Assembly: GCA_018715565.1 (NCBI GenBank)
Contig: DVLJ01000174.1
Location: 1-39,898, forward strand
Reading direction: 5' to 3'
Source: Candidatus Ventrimonas merdavium
GTDB lineage: Bacteria; Bacillota; Clostridia; Lachnospirales; Lachnospiraceae
Length of the DNA: 39,898 bases
Notes under the pieces: model-generated
The model's input: the letters and a program-made list of their open reading frames with translations, nothing else
What the model was told of the DNA's origin: nothing
The model's database searches: none
Shown: positions 25,595-34,611 of the stretch, piece after piece
How the letters are laid out: each line of letters opens with the position of its first letter
How positions within the stretch are numbered: position 1 is the first letter of the stretch
Made by a program: the position numbers and the translations under genes

Positions 25595-26398
25595 ATGAAG
25601 TATGGAAAGCGTTTGTTGGCCTTAGTGCTTGCTGTAGTGATGATGTGTCCGCTGACCGTCTTCGGAGCGGAAGCGGAGGATACGAAAGAGGTTCTGCGGC
25701 AGGCTCTGGCGAGGAACCAGCAGTGGGATGATGTGAATGGATTCTATGATTTTACGTTCACGATTTCAGGAGGAATCCTGGAGACCTTGGGAGCGGAGCC
25801 GATGACCATGCGGGCAGAGATGAATCTGAAAGCGAACCATCTGCAGGACCCAGCTCAGCTGAAGTATATGAGTTATATGCGGACGACGGAGCTGGACGGC
25901 ACAGAGACAGTGGTCACGACTTATGAGACGGATGGCTGCCGGTATTCGGATGAGACCGGAACAAAGCTGAGGACAGAAGCGGTGCCTGGCGGTGTGGAAA
26001 GCCTGCTGCCGGAGGATATGAGCCGGAGCCTGATCATGGGGTATCTGCAGCTGGGAACGCCATATCCGTCTGATACCGGCGTCGTGATCCCTTATTACAT
26101 GGACCCGGAGGACTGCGACTCCTTTATGCGGCAGTTTTATTACATGGGATTTTCTATGGAGGAGCAGCTGGAGGCCCAGGGGATGGCTGTCCGCCTGACG
26201 TCCATCCATGGAGATTATGGGATCAACGATCAAGGCCAGATTGAAAAGTACCGGATGACGGCGGAGCTGGAGCTGTATACGGAGGGACTTTCCGTTCCTG
26301 TGAATGGAGAGATCCGCCTGGAGATCGGCTTTGCGGATCCGGGACAGCCGGTAGAGGTGCCCCTGCCCAATCCGGCAGAGTATGTACAGAACCCGTAA
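25595..26398 (+). CDS. Secreted protein of unknown function (paralog 1)
   Basis: Signal peptide MKYGKRLLALVLAVVMMCPLTVFGAEA; shares MNLKANHLQDPxQLKYM and DPGQPVEVPxPNPAEY with the next CDS. Confidence 0.82.
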   Translation: MKYGKRLLALVLAVVMMCPLTVFGAEAEDTKEVLRQALARNQQWDDVNGFYDFTFTISGGILETLGAEPMTMRAEMNLKANHLQDPAQLKYMSYMRTTELDGTETVVTTYETDGCRYSDETGTKLRTEAVPGGVESLLPEDMSRSLIMGYLQLGTPYPSDTGVVIPYYMDPEDCDSFMRQFYYMGFSMEEQLEAQGMAVRLTSIHGDYGINDQGQIEKYRMTAELELYTEGLSVPVNGEIRLEIGFADPGQPVEVPLPNPAEYVQNP

Positions 26399-26437
26399 CA
26401 GAATGAACGACGATTCCAGGAAAAGGAGGAGAAGAAC

Positions 26438-27241
26438 ATGTTGAAGTTTGGAAAGCGATTGTTGGCATTGGCGGCAGCGGCAGTATTGATGTGCCCGACC
26501 ACAGCTTTTGGCGCTACCCCGGAGGAAGCGCAGGCGTATCTGGAGCAGGTTATGACGCAGACAAATTCGTCCATGGACGATATCAACGCGTTTTACGATC
26601 TGGATATCGGTATTTCCGGAGATATGCTGACGGAGCTGGGGATCGATCCCATTACCATGCGGATGGAGATGAACTTAAAGGCGAACCATCTGCAGGATCC
26701 GTCCCAGTTAAAGTACATGGCGTATTATCGGATCACGGACCAGACCGGCGAGCAGATGACCGGGACCATGTATCTGACGGATGGCTACATGTATTCGGAT
26801 ACCCTCGGGACGAAGACCAAGATGAAGATGGAGGCTGGGACCGACCTAAACGTCGAGCTTCTGCCGACAGATCTCAATGACATGTCTATGGATATGATCA
26901 AAGATGTGTCGATCCGCCAGGAGGGCGAGGATACCGTGGTGTCTTATTCCATGGACGCGGCAAAATTCAATCAGTTCATGATGGATTTCATGGGCCTGAC
27001 TGGAATGGAAGCAGAGTTTGCGGATGCAGGGATCACCATGAGCTTTGGAAATCTGGACGGGGAATATGTGCTCAACTCTCAGGGGCAGCTTATAAAGATC
27101 CGGATGGATATCGCCATGGATATGGGCATTTCCGGAGAGAACCTGCACATTACCATGAAGGGCGACGTGGGCATCGCGGATCCGGGACAGCCGGTAGAGG
27201 TTCCCATGCCCAATCCCGCAGAATACACAGAGATCCAGTAG
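26438..27241 (+). CDS. Secreted protein of unknown function (paralog 2)
   Basis: Signal peptide MLKFGKRLLALAAAAVLMCPTTAFGATPEE; full-length similarity to the upstream CDS by eye. Confidence 0.85.
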   Translation: MLKFGKRLLALAAAAVLMCPTTAFGATPEEAQAYLEQVMTQTNSSMDDINAFYDLDIGISGDMLTELGIDPITMRMEMNLKANHLQDPSQLKYMAYYRITDQTGEQMTGTMYLTDGYMYSDTLGTKTKMKMEAGTDLNVELLPTDLNDMSMDMIKDVSIRQEGEDTVVSYSMDAAKFNQFMMDFMGLTGMEAEFADAGITMSFGNLDGEYVLNSQGQLIKIRMDIAMDMGISGENLHITMKGDVGIADPGQPVEVPMPNPAEYTEIQ

Positions 27242-27302
27242 GGACATCTGAAGAGAGACGGAAGAACAGAACAAGAATCGAGCAAGAAGGAGGCATATTG
27301 GC

Positions 27303-28037
27303 ATGAGACGGACCAAAGGAGCCCGGGCGCTGCTGATCGCAGCGGCCGCGTTCATCCTGGCAGCCGCAGGCACGACCGCTACCTGGGCGGCAGAACGGCT
27401 GGGGACCATTGAGGATAATTACTGGGATGAGGATTCCCGCACGATCGCCCGCTGGGAGGAGATCGAGGACGCATATCAGTATGAAGTGTATCTGTACCGG
27501 GATGAGTCCCATGTGGCGACAGTGAAGACGAAAAAGGAATCCTACAATTTTAAGAATAAGATCACGAAAGCCGGTGATTATACGTTCCGGGTACGGGCCC
27601 TGGCGTCTGGTTCCAGCCGGAAGAATGGCAGCTGGTCGGATTATGCAGAGTCTACGTATTTTAGTGAGGATTACGTTCAGTTCCTGGAGGATGGCGGTGT
27701 GATCGATACGCTGCACACAGGGCCTGGCGCGATCAACGATGGCTCCCAGGAGATGGATACGGTCAGTGTTGTCTATACGCCTCAGTGGATCCAGGAGGAG
27801 GCTGGCTGGCGCTACCGCCAGTCGGACGGAAGCTATCAGGCCAACGGATGGTGGCTGGACAGCGCTGCTGGCGTCTGGTATTACTTTGACGCCAACGGGT
27901 ATATGGTGACCGGCTGGGTTTCCTATAACGACGCCTGGTATTATCTGCTCCCCTCCGGGGCGATGGCGACTGGCACCCAGACCATTGACGGAACGGTCTA
28001 TCAGTTTGACGATACCGGCATCCTGCAGGCATCGTGA
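27303..28037 (+). CDS. Secreted protein with Fn3-like region and cell-wall-binding YG repeats
   Basis: Signal peptide then YQYEVYLYRDESHVATVKTKKESYNFKNKITKAGDYTFRVRAL; C-terminal GWRYRQSDGSYQANGWWLDSAAGVWYYFDANGYMVTGWVSYNDAWYYLLPSGAM. Confidence 0.85.
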   Translation: MRRTKGARALLIAAAAFILAAAGTTATWAAERLGTIEDNYWDEDSRTIARWEEIEDAYQYEVYLYRDESHVATVKTKKESYNFKNKITKAGDYTFRVRALASGSSRKNGSWSDYAESTYFSEDYVQFLEDGGVIDTLHTGPGAINDGSQEMDTVSVVYTPQWIQEEAGWRYRQSDGSYQANGWWLDSAAGVWYYFDANGYMVTGWVSYNDAWYYLLPSGAMATGTQTIDGTVYQFDDTGILQAS

Positions 28038-28081
28038 TCCAATCTTATAAGAAAATCTTCGGAGGAAACTCCGGAACCCAA

Positions 28082-28109
28082 GCATAAATCACCCTTCCCC
28101 TCATATATA
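28082..28109 (+). promoter_or_regulatory. Candidate sigma-E-type promoter of the spoIIIA operon
   Basis: GCATAAA (28082-28088), 13-nt spacer, CATATATA (28102-28109); resembles the mother-cell sigma-E consensus and sits upstream of spoIIIAA. Confidence 0.5.
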
Positions 28110-28126
28110 TTCTTAATAGGGGAGGG

Positions 28127-29125
28127 GTGATCTTGGATAAGTGGGACATCTTCATTCGCATTTTTTCAAAAGATATCAGAACGATTCTAAAGGAGACAGC
28201 GGTGGATTATGACCGGGTCCAGGAGATCCGTCTCCGGGTCCAGGCGCCGCTGCTTCTTATCTACGGTGATCAGGAATTTTACCTTACTTCAGAAGGAACC
28301 TTAACAACGCGGCGGGAGCTGGCTTTCCAGGTGACGGGACAAGCCATCCGGGAAACGCTGGAATACATTGGGAGCCATTCGCTCTATGCCTTTGAGGAGG
28401 AGATCCGGCAGGGATTTCTGACGATCCAGGGCGGGCATCGGATCGGACTGGCGGGAAAGACGATCCTGGATGAGCGGGGCATCCGCACGATGAAGTTCAT
28501 ATCATTTCTTAACGTGCGCCTGGCTCATGAGCTGCGGGGATGCGCCGACGGGGTGATCCCGTATCTGTACGATCAGGCCGGCCTGTGCCATACGCTCCTG
28601 ATCTCGCCGCCCCGGTGCGGGAAGACGACACTGCTGCGGGATCTGGTACGGCAGATCTCTGACGGCTCAGAGAAAGCTGGCGCTGGGACCTCCAGGAGCG
28701 TTTCACGGCCCGGCATGACGGTGGGGGTGGTGGATGAACGCTCGGAGATCGGCGCCTGCTATCAGGGGGTGCCGCAGAATGATCTGGGGATCCGGACAGA
28801 TATCCTGGACTGCTGCCCCAAAGCCCTGGGGATGATGATGCTGATCCGCTCTATGTCCCCTCAGGTAGTGGCCGTGGATGAGATCGGAAGCCGGGAGGAT
28901 TTAGACGCCATGGAGCAGGTGATGAACTGCGGGAGCCGGGTGCTGGCTACGGTCCATGGCAGTTCCCTGGAGGATATCCGGAGAAAGCCGGTGTTAAAGA
29001 CCATGCTGGCAGAGCGGTGGTTCGGCCGGTATGTGGTGCTGGAAAATAAACGGAGCGTGGGTCAGGTAGAGGGGATCTATGACAGCGGCGGCAGGCGGCT
29101 GTTCCCCGGAGAGGCGGGAGTATGA
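28127..29125 (+). CDS. spoIIIAA: Stage III sporulation protein AA
   Basis: ATPase with ISPPRCGKTTLLRDLVRQIS, VVDERSEIGACYQGVPQNDLGIRTDILDCCPKA; first gene of the AA-AH order. Confidence 0.95.
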   Translation: MILDKWDIFIRIFSKDIRTILKETAVDYDRVQEIRLRVQAPLLLIYGDQEFYLTSEGTLTTRRELAFQVTGQAIRETLEYIGSHSLYAFEEEIRQGFLTIQGGHRIGLAGKTILDERGIRTMKFISFLNVRLAHELRGCADGVIPYLYDQAGLCHTLLISPPRCGKTTLLRDLVRQISDGSEKAGAGTSRSVSRPGMTVGVVDERSEIGACYQGVPQNDLGIRTDILDCCPKALGMMMLIRSMSPQVVAVDEIGSREDLDAMEQVMNCGSRVLATVHGSSLEDIRRKPVLKTMLAERWFGRYVVLENKRSVGQVEGIYDSGGRRLFPGEAGV

Positions 29126-29661
29126 TGCAGATATGGATGCGGCTGGCCGGGGCCGCCTGCATGGTGGCGGGGAGCAGCGGACTGGGCTTCTGGCTGTCCG
29201 GGCAGTACCGGGAACGGCTGCGGGAGCTGGAGCAGCTGCGGCAGATGATCTTTCTGCTGAAAGGACAGATCCTGTATGCCAACGCAACCCTGGAGGAGGG
29301 GCTGGAGGCTGTGGGAAGAAGGACCAGGGGAGCCCTGGCCGGCCTGTTCCTGCAGGCGGCTGACCGGATCGCTCAGCAGGAAGGAGAGCCGTTCTGCCAG
29401 ATCTGGAAGGAGGCGGTGGGACAGCTGGAGCAGGCAGGCGCAGGCCATGCGCTGAGCCGGAGCGATCTGGCCGCCCTGGCGGCCCTGGGAGAGCACCTGG
29501 GATTTTTGGACCGGGACATGCAGGAACGGACCCTGCTGTTATATCTGGAACAGCTGGACCTGCAGATCCAGGCGCTGCGGGAGCACCGGCAGGAACGATG
29601 CCGCCTGTATTCCAGCCTGGGGATCATGGGCGGGCTGTTTTTAACAATACTTCTTATTTAG
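29122..29661 (+). CDS. spoIIIAB: Stage III sporulation protein AB
   Basis: SSGLGFWLSGQYRERLRELEQLRQMIFLLKGQILYANATLEEGLEAVGRR; operon position. Confidence 0.93.
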   Translation: MMQIWMRLAGAACMVAGSSGLGFWLSGQYRERLRELEQLRQMIFLLKGQILYANATLEEGLEAVGRRTRGALAGLFLQAADRIAQQEGEPFCQIWKEAVGQLEQAGAGHALSRSDLAALAALGEHLGFLDRDMQERTLLLYLEQLDLQIQALREHRQERCRLYSSLGIMGGLFLTILLI

Positions 29662-29670
29662 GAGACGGAG

Positions 29671-29865
29671 ATGGGCGTAAATCTGATATTTCGCATTGCC
29701 GCCGTAGGGATCCTGGTTTCGGTCATCTGTCAGGTGCTGAAGCACAGCGGGCGGGAGGAGCAGGCATTTCTCACCAGCCTGGCGGGCCTGATACTGGTCC
29801 TGTTCTGGATGGTGCCTTATATTTATGAATTATTTGAAACCATTAAAAATCTTTTTGCATTGTAG
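29671..29865 (+). CDS. spoIIIAC: Stage III sporulation protein AC
   Basis: 64 aa, MGVNLIFRIAAVGILVSVICQVLKHSGREEQAFLTSLAGLILVLFW; operon position. Confidence 0.94.
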   Translation: MGVNLIFRIAAVGILVSVICQVLKHSGREEQAFLTSLAGLILVLFWMVPYIYELFETIKNLFAL

Positions 29866-29873
29866 GTGGCGCC

Positions 29874-30260
29874 ATGACAGTGATCACGATCGGGATCGTA
29901 GGGATGACGGCAGTGCTGCTGGCTGTACAGATGAAGAGTACCAAGGGAGAGTACGGGATCTATCTGGTCATGGCCGCAGGCTGCTTTATTTTTTTCTATG
30001 GTGTTTCCAAGATGGAGACGATCCTGGACGCCATGGACCGCCTGCAGGAAATGCTCCGGCTGAACCGGGTGTATCTGAGCACCCTGATGAAAATGACGGG
30101 GATCACTTATATCGCCGAATTTTGCTCCGGGATCTGCAAAGACGCCGGGTATGGGGCCATCGGCTCCCAGATCGAGATCTTTGGCAAGCTGTCCATCCTG
30201 GCGGTGAGCATGCCCATCGTCCTGGCGCTGATGGAGACGCTGCAGAGGTTCCTGGGATGA
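29874..30260 (+). CDS. spoIIIAD: Stage III sporulation protein AD
   Basis: 128 aa membrane protein, GITYIAEFCSGICKDAGYGAIGSQIEIFGKLSILAVSMPIVLALMETL; operon position. Confidence 0.95.
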   Translation: MTVITIGIVGMTAVLLAVQMKSTKGEYGIYLVMAAGCFIFFYGVSKMETILDAMDRLQEMLRLNRVYLSTLMKMTGITYIAEFCSGICKDAGYGAIGSQIEIFGKLSILAVSMPIVLALMETLQRFLG

Positions 30261-31501
30261 AAGGGGCAGCGGACGGCGGGGGGATGCCAGGGGGGAAGAG
30301 CGGTCAAAGGAACCAGCGGAGGATCGGCGTTTTGGCGGCGGTGCTCTGGGTCCTGGTCTGCTGGATGGGGCTGCGGCCGGTGGGGACATGGGCTGCGGAG
30401 GCTCCGTCAGATGGGCTGTTCGATGCAGTGGAAGCGGGGCTGAGCGGCCAGCAGGTGGAGGATATGCAGGAGATCGACCGGTTCCTTGCCCAGGATACAG
30501 CGCTGGCGGGGACGGAGGTCTCCTTTTCGGAGCTGGTGAAGCTTTTGATGCAGGGCGAGGGAGGGAAGGCCGGGGAGATGATCGTGGATGGGGTGCGGCA
30601 GAGCCTGTTCCAGGAGCTGGAGCAGGGGATCCATGTGACCGGACAGCTTCTGATGCTGGGGGTCATCGGCGCGGTCTTTGCTAATTTTTCCGGGATCTTT
30701 TCCGGAGGACAGATGGCGGAGACCGGATTTTTCCTGACGTATCTGATGGCATTCGCCCTGATGGCGGGAACGTTTTTTGAGAGTGTGGAGGTGGCGGGGG
30801 GCGTCCTGGGACAGCAGGTGCTGTTCATGCGGGTCCTGATGCCCGCTTATGCGGCGGCTGTGGCCTGGGCCGGGGCCGCCGGGGCTTCTGTGGCATGGTA
30901 TGAGCTGGTCCTGTTTCTGATCAGCGGCGTCCAGTGGCTGTATATGACCCTGCTCCTTCCTGGGATCCAGGTCTACCTGATGCTGGTGCTGGCAGGCAAC
31001 CTGGTGCGGGAGGACATGCTGTCTAAGATGACGGATCTGTTAAAGACCGGGATCCAATGGGGGATGCGCTCCCTGCTGGGGGTGGTGCTGGGGTTCCAGC
31101 TGATCCAGGGGATGGTGCTGCCCTATGCGGACGCGGTAAAGACCGGCGGGGTCCAGAAGTTGCTCCAGGTCATCCCCGGGGTGGGGACCGGGGCGGCAGC
31201 CGTAGCCAGGCTGATGCTGGGCTCTGGCGTCCTGATCAAGAATACGGTGGGCGCGGCGGCGGTGGTCATCCTTTTGCTGCTCAGCCTGGTCCCCTTGCTG
31301 AAGCTGGCGGTCCTGCTGTTTTTGTACCGGGGAGCGGCGGCCGTCTTGGAGCCTGTGGCAGATAAACGGCTGGTGGTCTGTATCAGCGGCGTGGCCGACG
31401 GCCAGAAGATGCTCCTGGGCCTGGCGTTTTCGGGCCTTTTCTTGTTTGTGCTGACGATCGCCCTGATCTGTCTGGGCACCAATACGGCGAATCTGATCTA
31501 A
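30257..31501 (+). CDS. spoIIIAE: Stage III sporulation protein AE
   Basis: Start at 30257 (ATGA overlap with spoIIIAD stop); signal then QEIDRFLAQDTALAGTEVSFSELVKLLMQGE and polytopic C-terminus. The ORF-track start at 29825 belongs to an overlapping frame. Confidence 0.93.
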   Translation: MKGAADGGGMPGGKSGQRNQRRIGVLAAVLWVLVCWMGLRPVGTWAAEAPSDGLFDAVEAGLSGQQVEDMQEIDRFLAQDTALAGTEVSFSELVKLLMQGEGGKAGEMIVDGVRQSLFQELEQGIHVTGQLLMLGVIGAVFANFSGIFSGGQMAETGFFLTYLMAFALMAGTFFESVEVAGGVLGQQVLFMRVLMPAYAAAVAWAGAAGASVAWYELVLFLISGVQWLYMTLLLPGIQVYLMLVLAGNLVREDMLSKMTDLLKTGIQWGMRSLLGVVLGFQLIQGMVLPYADAVKTGGVQKLLQVIPGVGTGAAAVARLMLGSGVLIKNTVGAAAVVILLLLSLVPLLKLAVLLFLYRGAAAVLEPVADKRLVVCISGVADGQKMLLGLAFSGLFLFVLTIALICLGTNTANLI

Positions 31502-31558
31502 CCGTCCGGCTATGGAGGAACGTGACTATCGGAAGGAAAGGGAAGGGGACAGCAGCGC

Positions 31559-32371
31559 ATGGAAAGGATCTATGAATGGCTCCGGGATCTGGTGGGATTT
31601 TTCCTGTTTGTGTCGGTGATCGATCATCTGCTGCCGGGAAAGGCTTATCAGAAATATATCCGCCTGTTTTCCGGAATCGTCCTGATCCTGCTGGTAGTCC
31701 AGCCGTTTACTGGGAGCCTGGAGCTGGAGGAAATGATCGCCCGCTGGTATGAGTCTTTTGTATTCCAGTATGAAGCTTCTGAGTTGGACGAGGACCTGCT
31801 GGGGATCGAGGCCCAGCGGCTGGCTGACATCATCTCCCAGTATGAGGAAGCCGTGGCCATGGATGTGGCCCAGATGGCCAGGGAGGAGGGATTGGAGGTG
31901 AAGGGCTGCCAGGCGGCGATCGCCGGGGATACGGAAGGAGCGGATTTTGGCCGGGTGACCGGGATCCGGCTGGAGCTGTGGAAGGAGGGGGAAGGAGAAG
32001 GGACGGAAGGCGGCGCCGGGGGACTGGCTGCGGGGGCAGATGGACAGACGCCTGCGGGCATGGCGGAGAGATCCTCTGCGGGGGGATCCGGGATGTCGGA
32101 AGGGATCGATCCGGTCACGCCGGTCACGCCCGTGGAGCTGGTCCGGATCGGAGCCAGAGCAGATGAGACCGGGGCGGATGGGGTTGTAGGAAACGGAACT
32201 CTGGCGGATGGGACCGGACCAGAGCAGCCGGATCCTGCCGTATCGGATTCCGCCCTGGCCGCGTTGGAGCCCATCCGGGAAGCGCTGGCCCGCCTGCGGC
32301 GGAAGATCGCCGCTTATTATGGATTGGAGGAGCAGTATGTGGAAATTCAAGTGGTGGAAAGGCAGGGATAA
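31559..32371 (+). CDS. spoIIIAF: Stage III sporulation protein AF
   Basis: MERIYEWLRDLVGFFLFVSVIDHLLPGKAYQKYIRLFSGIVLILLVVQPF; operon position; contains a Gly/Ala-rich insert. Confidence 0.92.
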   Translation: MERIYEWLRDLVGFFLFVSVIDHLLPGKAYQKYIRLFSGIVLILLVVQPFTGSLELEEMIARWYESFVFQYEASELDEDLLGIEAQRLADIISQYEEAVAMDVAQMAREEGLEVKGCQAAIAGDTEGADFGRVTGIRLELWKEGEGEGTEGGAGGLAAGADGQTPAGMAERSSAGGSGMSEGIDPVTPVTPVELVRIGARADETGADGVVGNGTLADGTGPEQPDPAVSDSALAALEPIREALARLRRKIAAYYGLEEQYVEIQVVERQG

Positions 32372-33002
32372 ATGGCTGATCCTGCTGGCCGCAGGCATTG
32401 CCCTGTGCCTGCTGGCGTTCCCGGCGGGCAAGGAAGGCGCCTCCCGGCAGAAGGGGCAGGGAGGAGCGGATGGAAGCGTTGGGATTGCCGGGATCGTTGG
32501 GGGGACCGGAGGCGCGGCGCTGGGGACGCCTGCCCCGGGGGAGGCGGGACAGGAACTGGATTCCGGCGTGGAGAGCGGCAGCTTTTTTTCGGCCGCCCAG
32601 GAGGATTCTTACGAGCGGCAGCTGGAACGCCGTCTGGAGGAGCTGCTGAGCCACGTGGAAGGAGTCGGGGCGGTGGAGGTGATGATCGTACTGGAGAGCT
32701 CCGGGGAGCGGATCTGGCGTGTGGATGAGAACCGGTCCGTGTCATCGACTAAGGAGACGGACAGCAGCGGAGGCTCCCGGGATGTGCAGAGCCAGGAACT
32801 GGAGGAAACGACGATCCTGACCGGCCAGGGGCAGGAGGAGGCCCCGCTTCTGGAAAAGGAGCTGAGCCCTGTCATCGGAGGAGTCATTGTCAGCGCACGG
32901 GGAGGCGGAAGCCCGGCCGTCCGCACGGAGATCACAGAGGCGGTGGAGGCGCTGCTGTCCGTGCCGGCGCATAAGATCAAGGTGCTGAAGATGGCGGAGT
33001 AG
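32337..33002 (+). CDS. spoIIIAG: Stage III sporulation protein AG
   Basis: MWKFKWWKGRDKWLILLAAGIALCLLAFP; YERQLERRLEELLSHVEGVGAVEVMIVLESSGE; start overlaps the spoIIIAF end. Confidence 0.92.
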   Translation: MWKFKWWKGRDKWLILLAAGIALCLLAFPAGKEGASRQKGQGGADGSVGIAGIVGGTGGAALGTPAPGEAGQELDSGVESGSFFSAAQEDSYERQLERRLEELLSHVEGVGAVEVMIVLESSGERIWRVDENRSVSSTKETDSSGGSRDVQSQELEETTILTGQGQEEAPLLEKELSPVIGGVIVSARGGGSPAVRTEITEAVEALLSVPAHKIKVLKMAE

Positions 33003-33074
33003 ATCAGGCATATTTCTTAATTGCCCTCATAGAATAAAGTACGAAAGCAGGTGGCAAAAAGGAGTGTGTCAGGA

Positions 33075-33893
33075 ATGAGATTCAAGAGACCGGAGAAGCA
33101 TCTGAAAGATGTGAACATGAAAAAATTGTTCCGCAGGAATCAGATCATCATCACTACGCTGGCGATCATGATCGCGGCTGCGGGATATTTGAATTACGCG
33201 GGGAAGAAAGAGCTGGAGGCCAGCGCGGACGGGGGGATCTACCAGGCGGGGGCGCTGGAGATCTCTGACGAAGATATCTGGGCGGAGAACCAGGCGGCCA
33301 GCTATGATTTTACCGGAGGGATCGAGGAGGCCCAGCCCCAGGTAGAGGGGAGTGAGCTGGAGGCGGAGGCGTCCGGGACCTTGGGGGAGCAGACGGACGG
33401 AGGCGCGGGAGGCCAGGAGCTGGCCGCCGCCGGGGAGACGGGAACGCAGCTGGCGGAGATCGAGAGCTGGGATGAGGGCGAGGAGACCGGCATGGACAAT
33501 CCGGGGGAAGCGGTGCTCACCAGCGGGATGACCGTATCCGACTACATAGCCAATGTCCAGCTGAACCGGGAGCAGATCCGGGCAAAGAACCGGGACACCT
33601 TAAACGACATCATCAACAATGCCAACATCGAGGAGGCCGCCAAGCAGGAGGCGATCCAGTATATGATCGCCATGACTGCGGTTTCAGAAAAGGAGAACGC
33701 GGCGGAGACCCTTCTCCAGGCCAAGGGATTTGCCGATCCGGTGGTCAGCCTGACCGGGGGAAAGGTGGACGTGGTGATCAACGCTGCCAGCATCACCGAT
33801 CAGCAGCGGGCCCAGATCGAAGACATCGTGAAGCGCAAGACCGAGGTGGGGGCGGAGAATATCGTCATCACCCTGCTCAATCTGGACGAATAA
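33075..33893 (+). CDS. spoIIIAH: Stage III sporulation protein AH
   Basis: MKKLFRRNQIIITTLAIMIAAAGYLNYAGK...; C-terminal AKGFADPVVSLTGGKVDVVINAASITDQQRAQIEDIVKRKTEVGAENIVIT; AAAAGGAG before ATG at 33075. Confidence 0.92.
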   Translation: MRFKRPEKHLKDVNMKKLFRRNQIIITTLAIMIAAAGYLNYAGKKELEASADGGIYQAGALEISDEDIWAENQAASYDFTGGIEEAQPQVEGSELEAEASGTLGEQTDGGAGGQELAAAGETGTQLAEIESWDEGEETGMDNPGEAVLTSGMTVSDYIANVQLNREQIRAKNRDTLNDIINNANIEEAAKQEAIQYMIAMTAVSEKENAAETLLQAKGFADPVVSLTGGKVDVVINAASITDQQRAQIEDIVKRKTEVGAENIVITLLNLDE

Positions 33894-33920
33894 GGAACCG
33901 GGCGCCATGGGAAATACCCC

Positions 33921-33949
33921 TTTCCAAATCCGGGGACATTTGCTATACT
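33921..33949 (+). promoter_or_regulatory. Putative asp23 promoter
   Basis: Extended -10 TGC-TATACT (-10 at 33944-33949), weak -35 TTTCCA (33921-33926), 17-nt spacer. Confidence 0.55.
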
Positions 33950-33988
33950 ATAGTTAGCATGGAGACTGAAGACTTAGGAGGGAAGACC

Positions 33989-34375
33989 GTGGCAGAACTG
34001 GAAGAGAGAAATACCCATAAAGTATACGAAAAAGACGCGATCGGCGAGGTCCGGATCGCAGACGAGGTCGTGGCGATCATCGCGGGACTGGCGGCGACCG
34101 AGTGCGACGGCGTGGACTCCATGGCCGGCAATATCACCAACGAGCTGGTAGGGAAGCTGGGCATGAAGAACTTATCCAAGGGCGTCAAGGTAGATGTGAC
34201 GGAAGAGCATGTTTCCGTAGATCTGTCCCTGAACATCAAGTACGGGTTCCATATCCCGGACGTATGCTCCAGGGTGCAGGAGCGGGTGAAGTCCGCCATC
34301 GAGAACATGACCGGTCTGACCGTTCTGGATGTGAACATCCGGATCGCCGGAGTGAGCCTGAGCGAGGATGCGTAA
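33989..34375 (+). CDS. Asp23/Gls24 family envelope stress response protein
   Basis: GEVRIADEVVAIIAGLAATECDGVDSMAGNITNELVGKLG, LNIKYGFHIPDVCSRVQERVKSAIENMTGLTVLDVNIRIAGV; GTG start 33989 with AGGAGGG. The ATG at 33959 would lie about 10 nt after the -10. Confidence 0.92.
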   Translation: MAELEERNTHKVYEKDAIGEVRIADEVVAIIAGLAATECDGVDSMAGNITNELVGKLGMKNLSKGVKVDVTEEHVSVDLSLNIKYGFHIPDVCSRVQERVKSAIENMTGLTVLDVNIRIAGVSLSEDA

Positions 34376-34452
34376 AAAAGAACATCCAAGCCCCATAAAG
34401 AAAACGTACAGAAAATGAAAGAAGCGATCAGCAAAAAGCGGGATCGTCCATA

Positions 34453-34492
34453 GGCGTCTGCAGGCAGGGGAAGGCCTGGCAGGCGCCTTTTT
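34453..34492 (+). terminator. Intrinsic terminator
   Basis: GGCGTCTGCAGGC-AGGGGAAG-GCCTGGCAGGCGCC followed by TTTTT. Confidence 0.82.
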
Positions 34493-34540
34493 CATGATTT
34501 TGGGCCCCTGGGGCGGCTGTTTCCGGGGCGGAAAAAATGC

Positions 34541-34568
34541 TTGCTTTTTTAAAATTTCGTGCTATAAT
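34541..34568 (+). promoter_or_regulatory. Putative promoter of the NhaD-type antiporter gene
   Basis: TTGCTT (34541-34546), 16-nt spacer, extended -10 TGC-TATAAT (-10 at 34563-34568). Confidence 0.65.
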
Positions 34569-34611
34569 CCGAATCTGGACAAAAATTGTATACAAGAAGG
34601 TGGAACATATC

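Noticed and set aside
29825-30256. N-terminal 144 residues of the 558-aa ORF annotated ahead of SpoIIIAE
   Set aside because: This part overlaps spoIIIAC/AD in another frame; the real spoIIIAE start is the ATG at 30257 overlapping the spoIIIAD stop.
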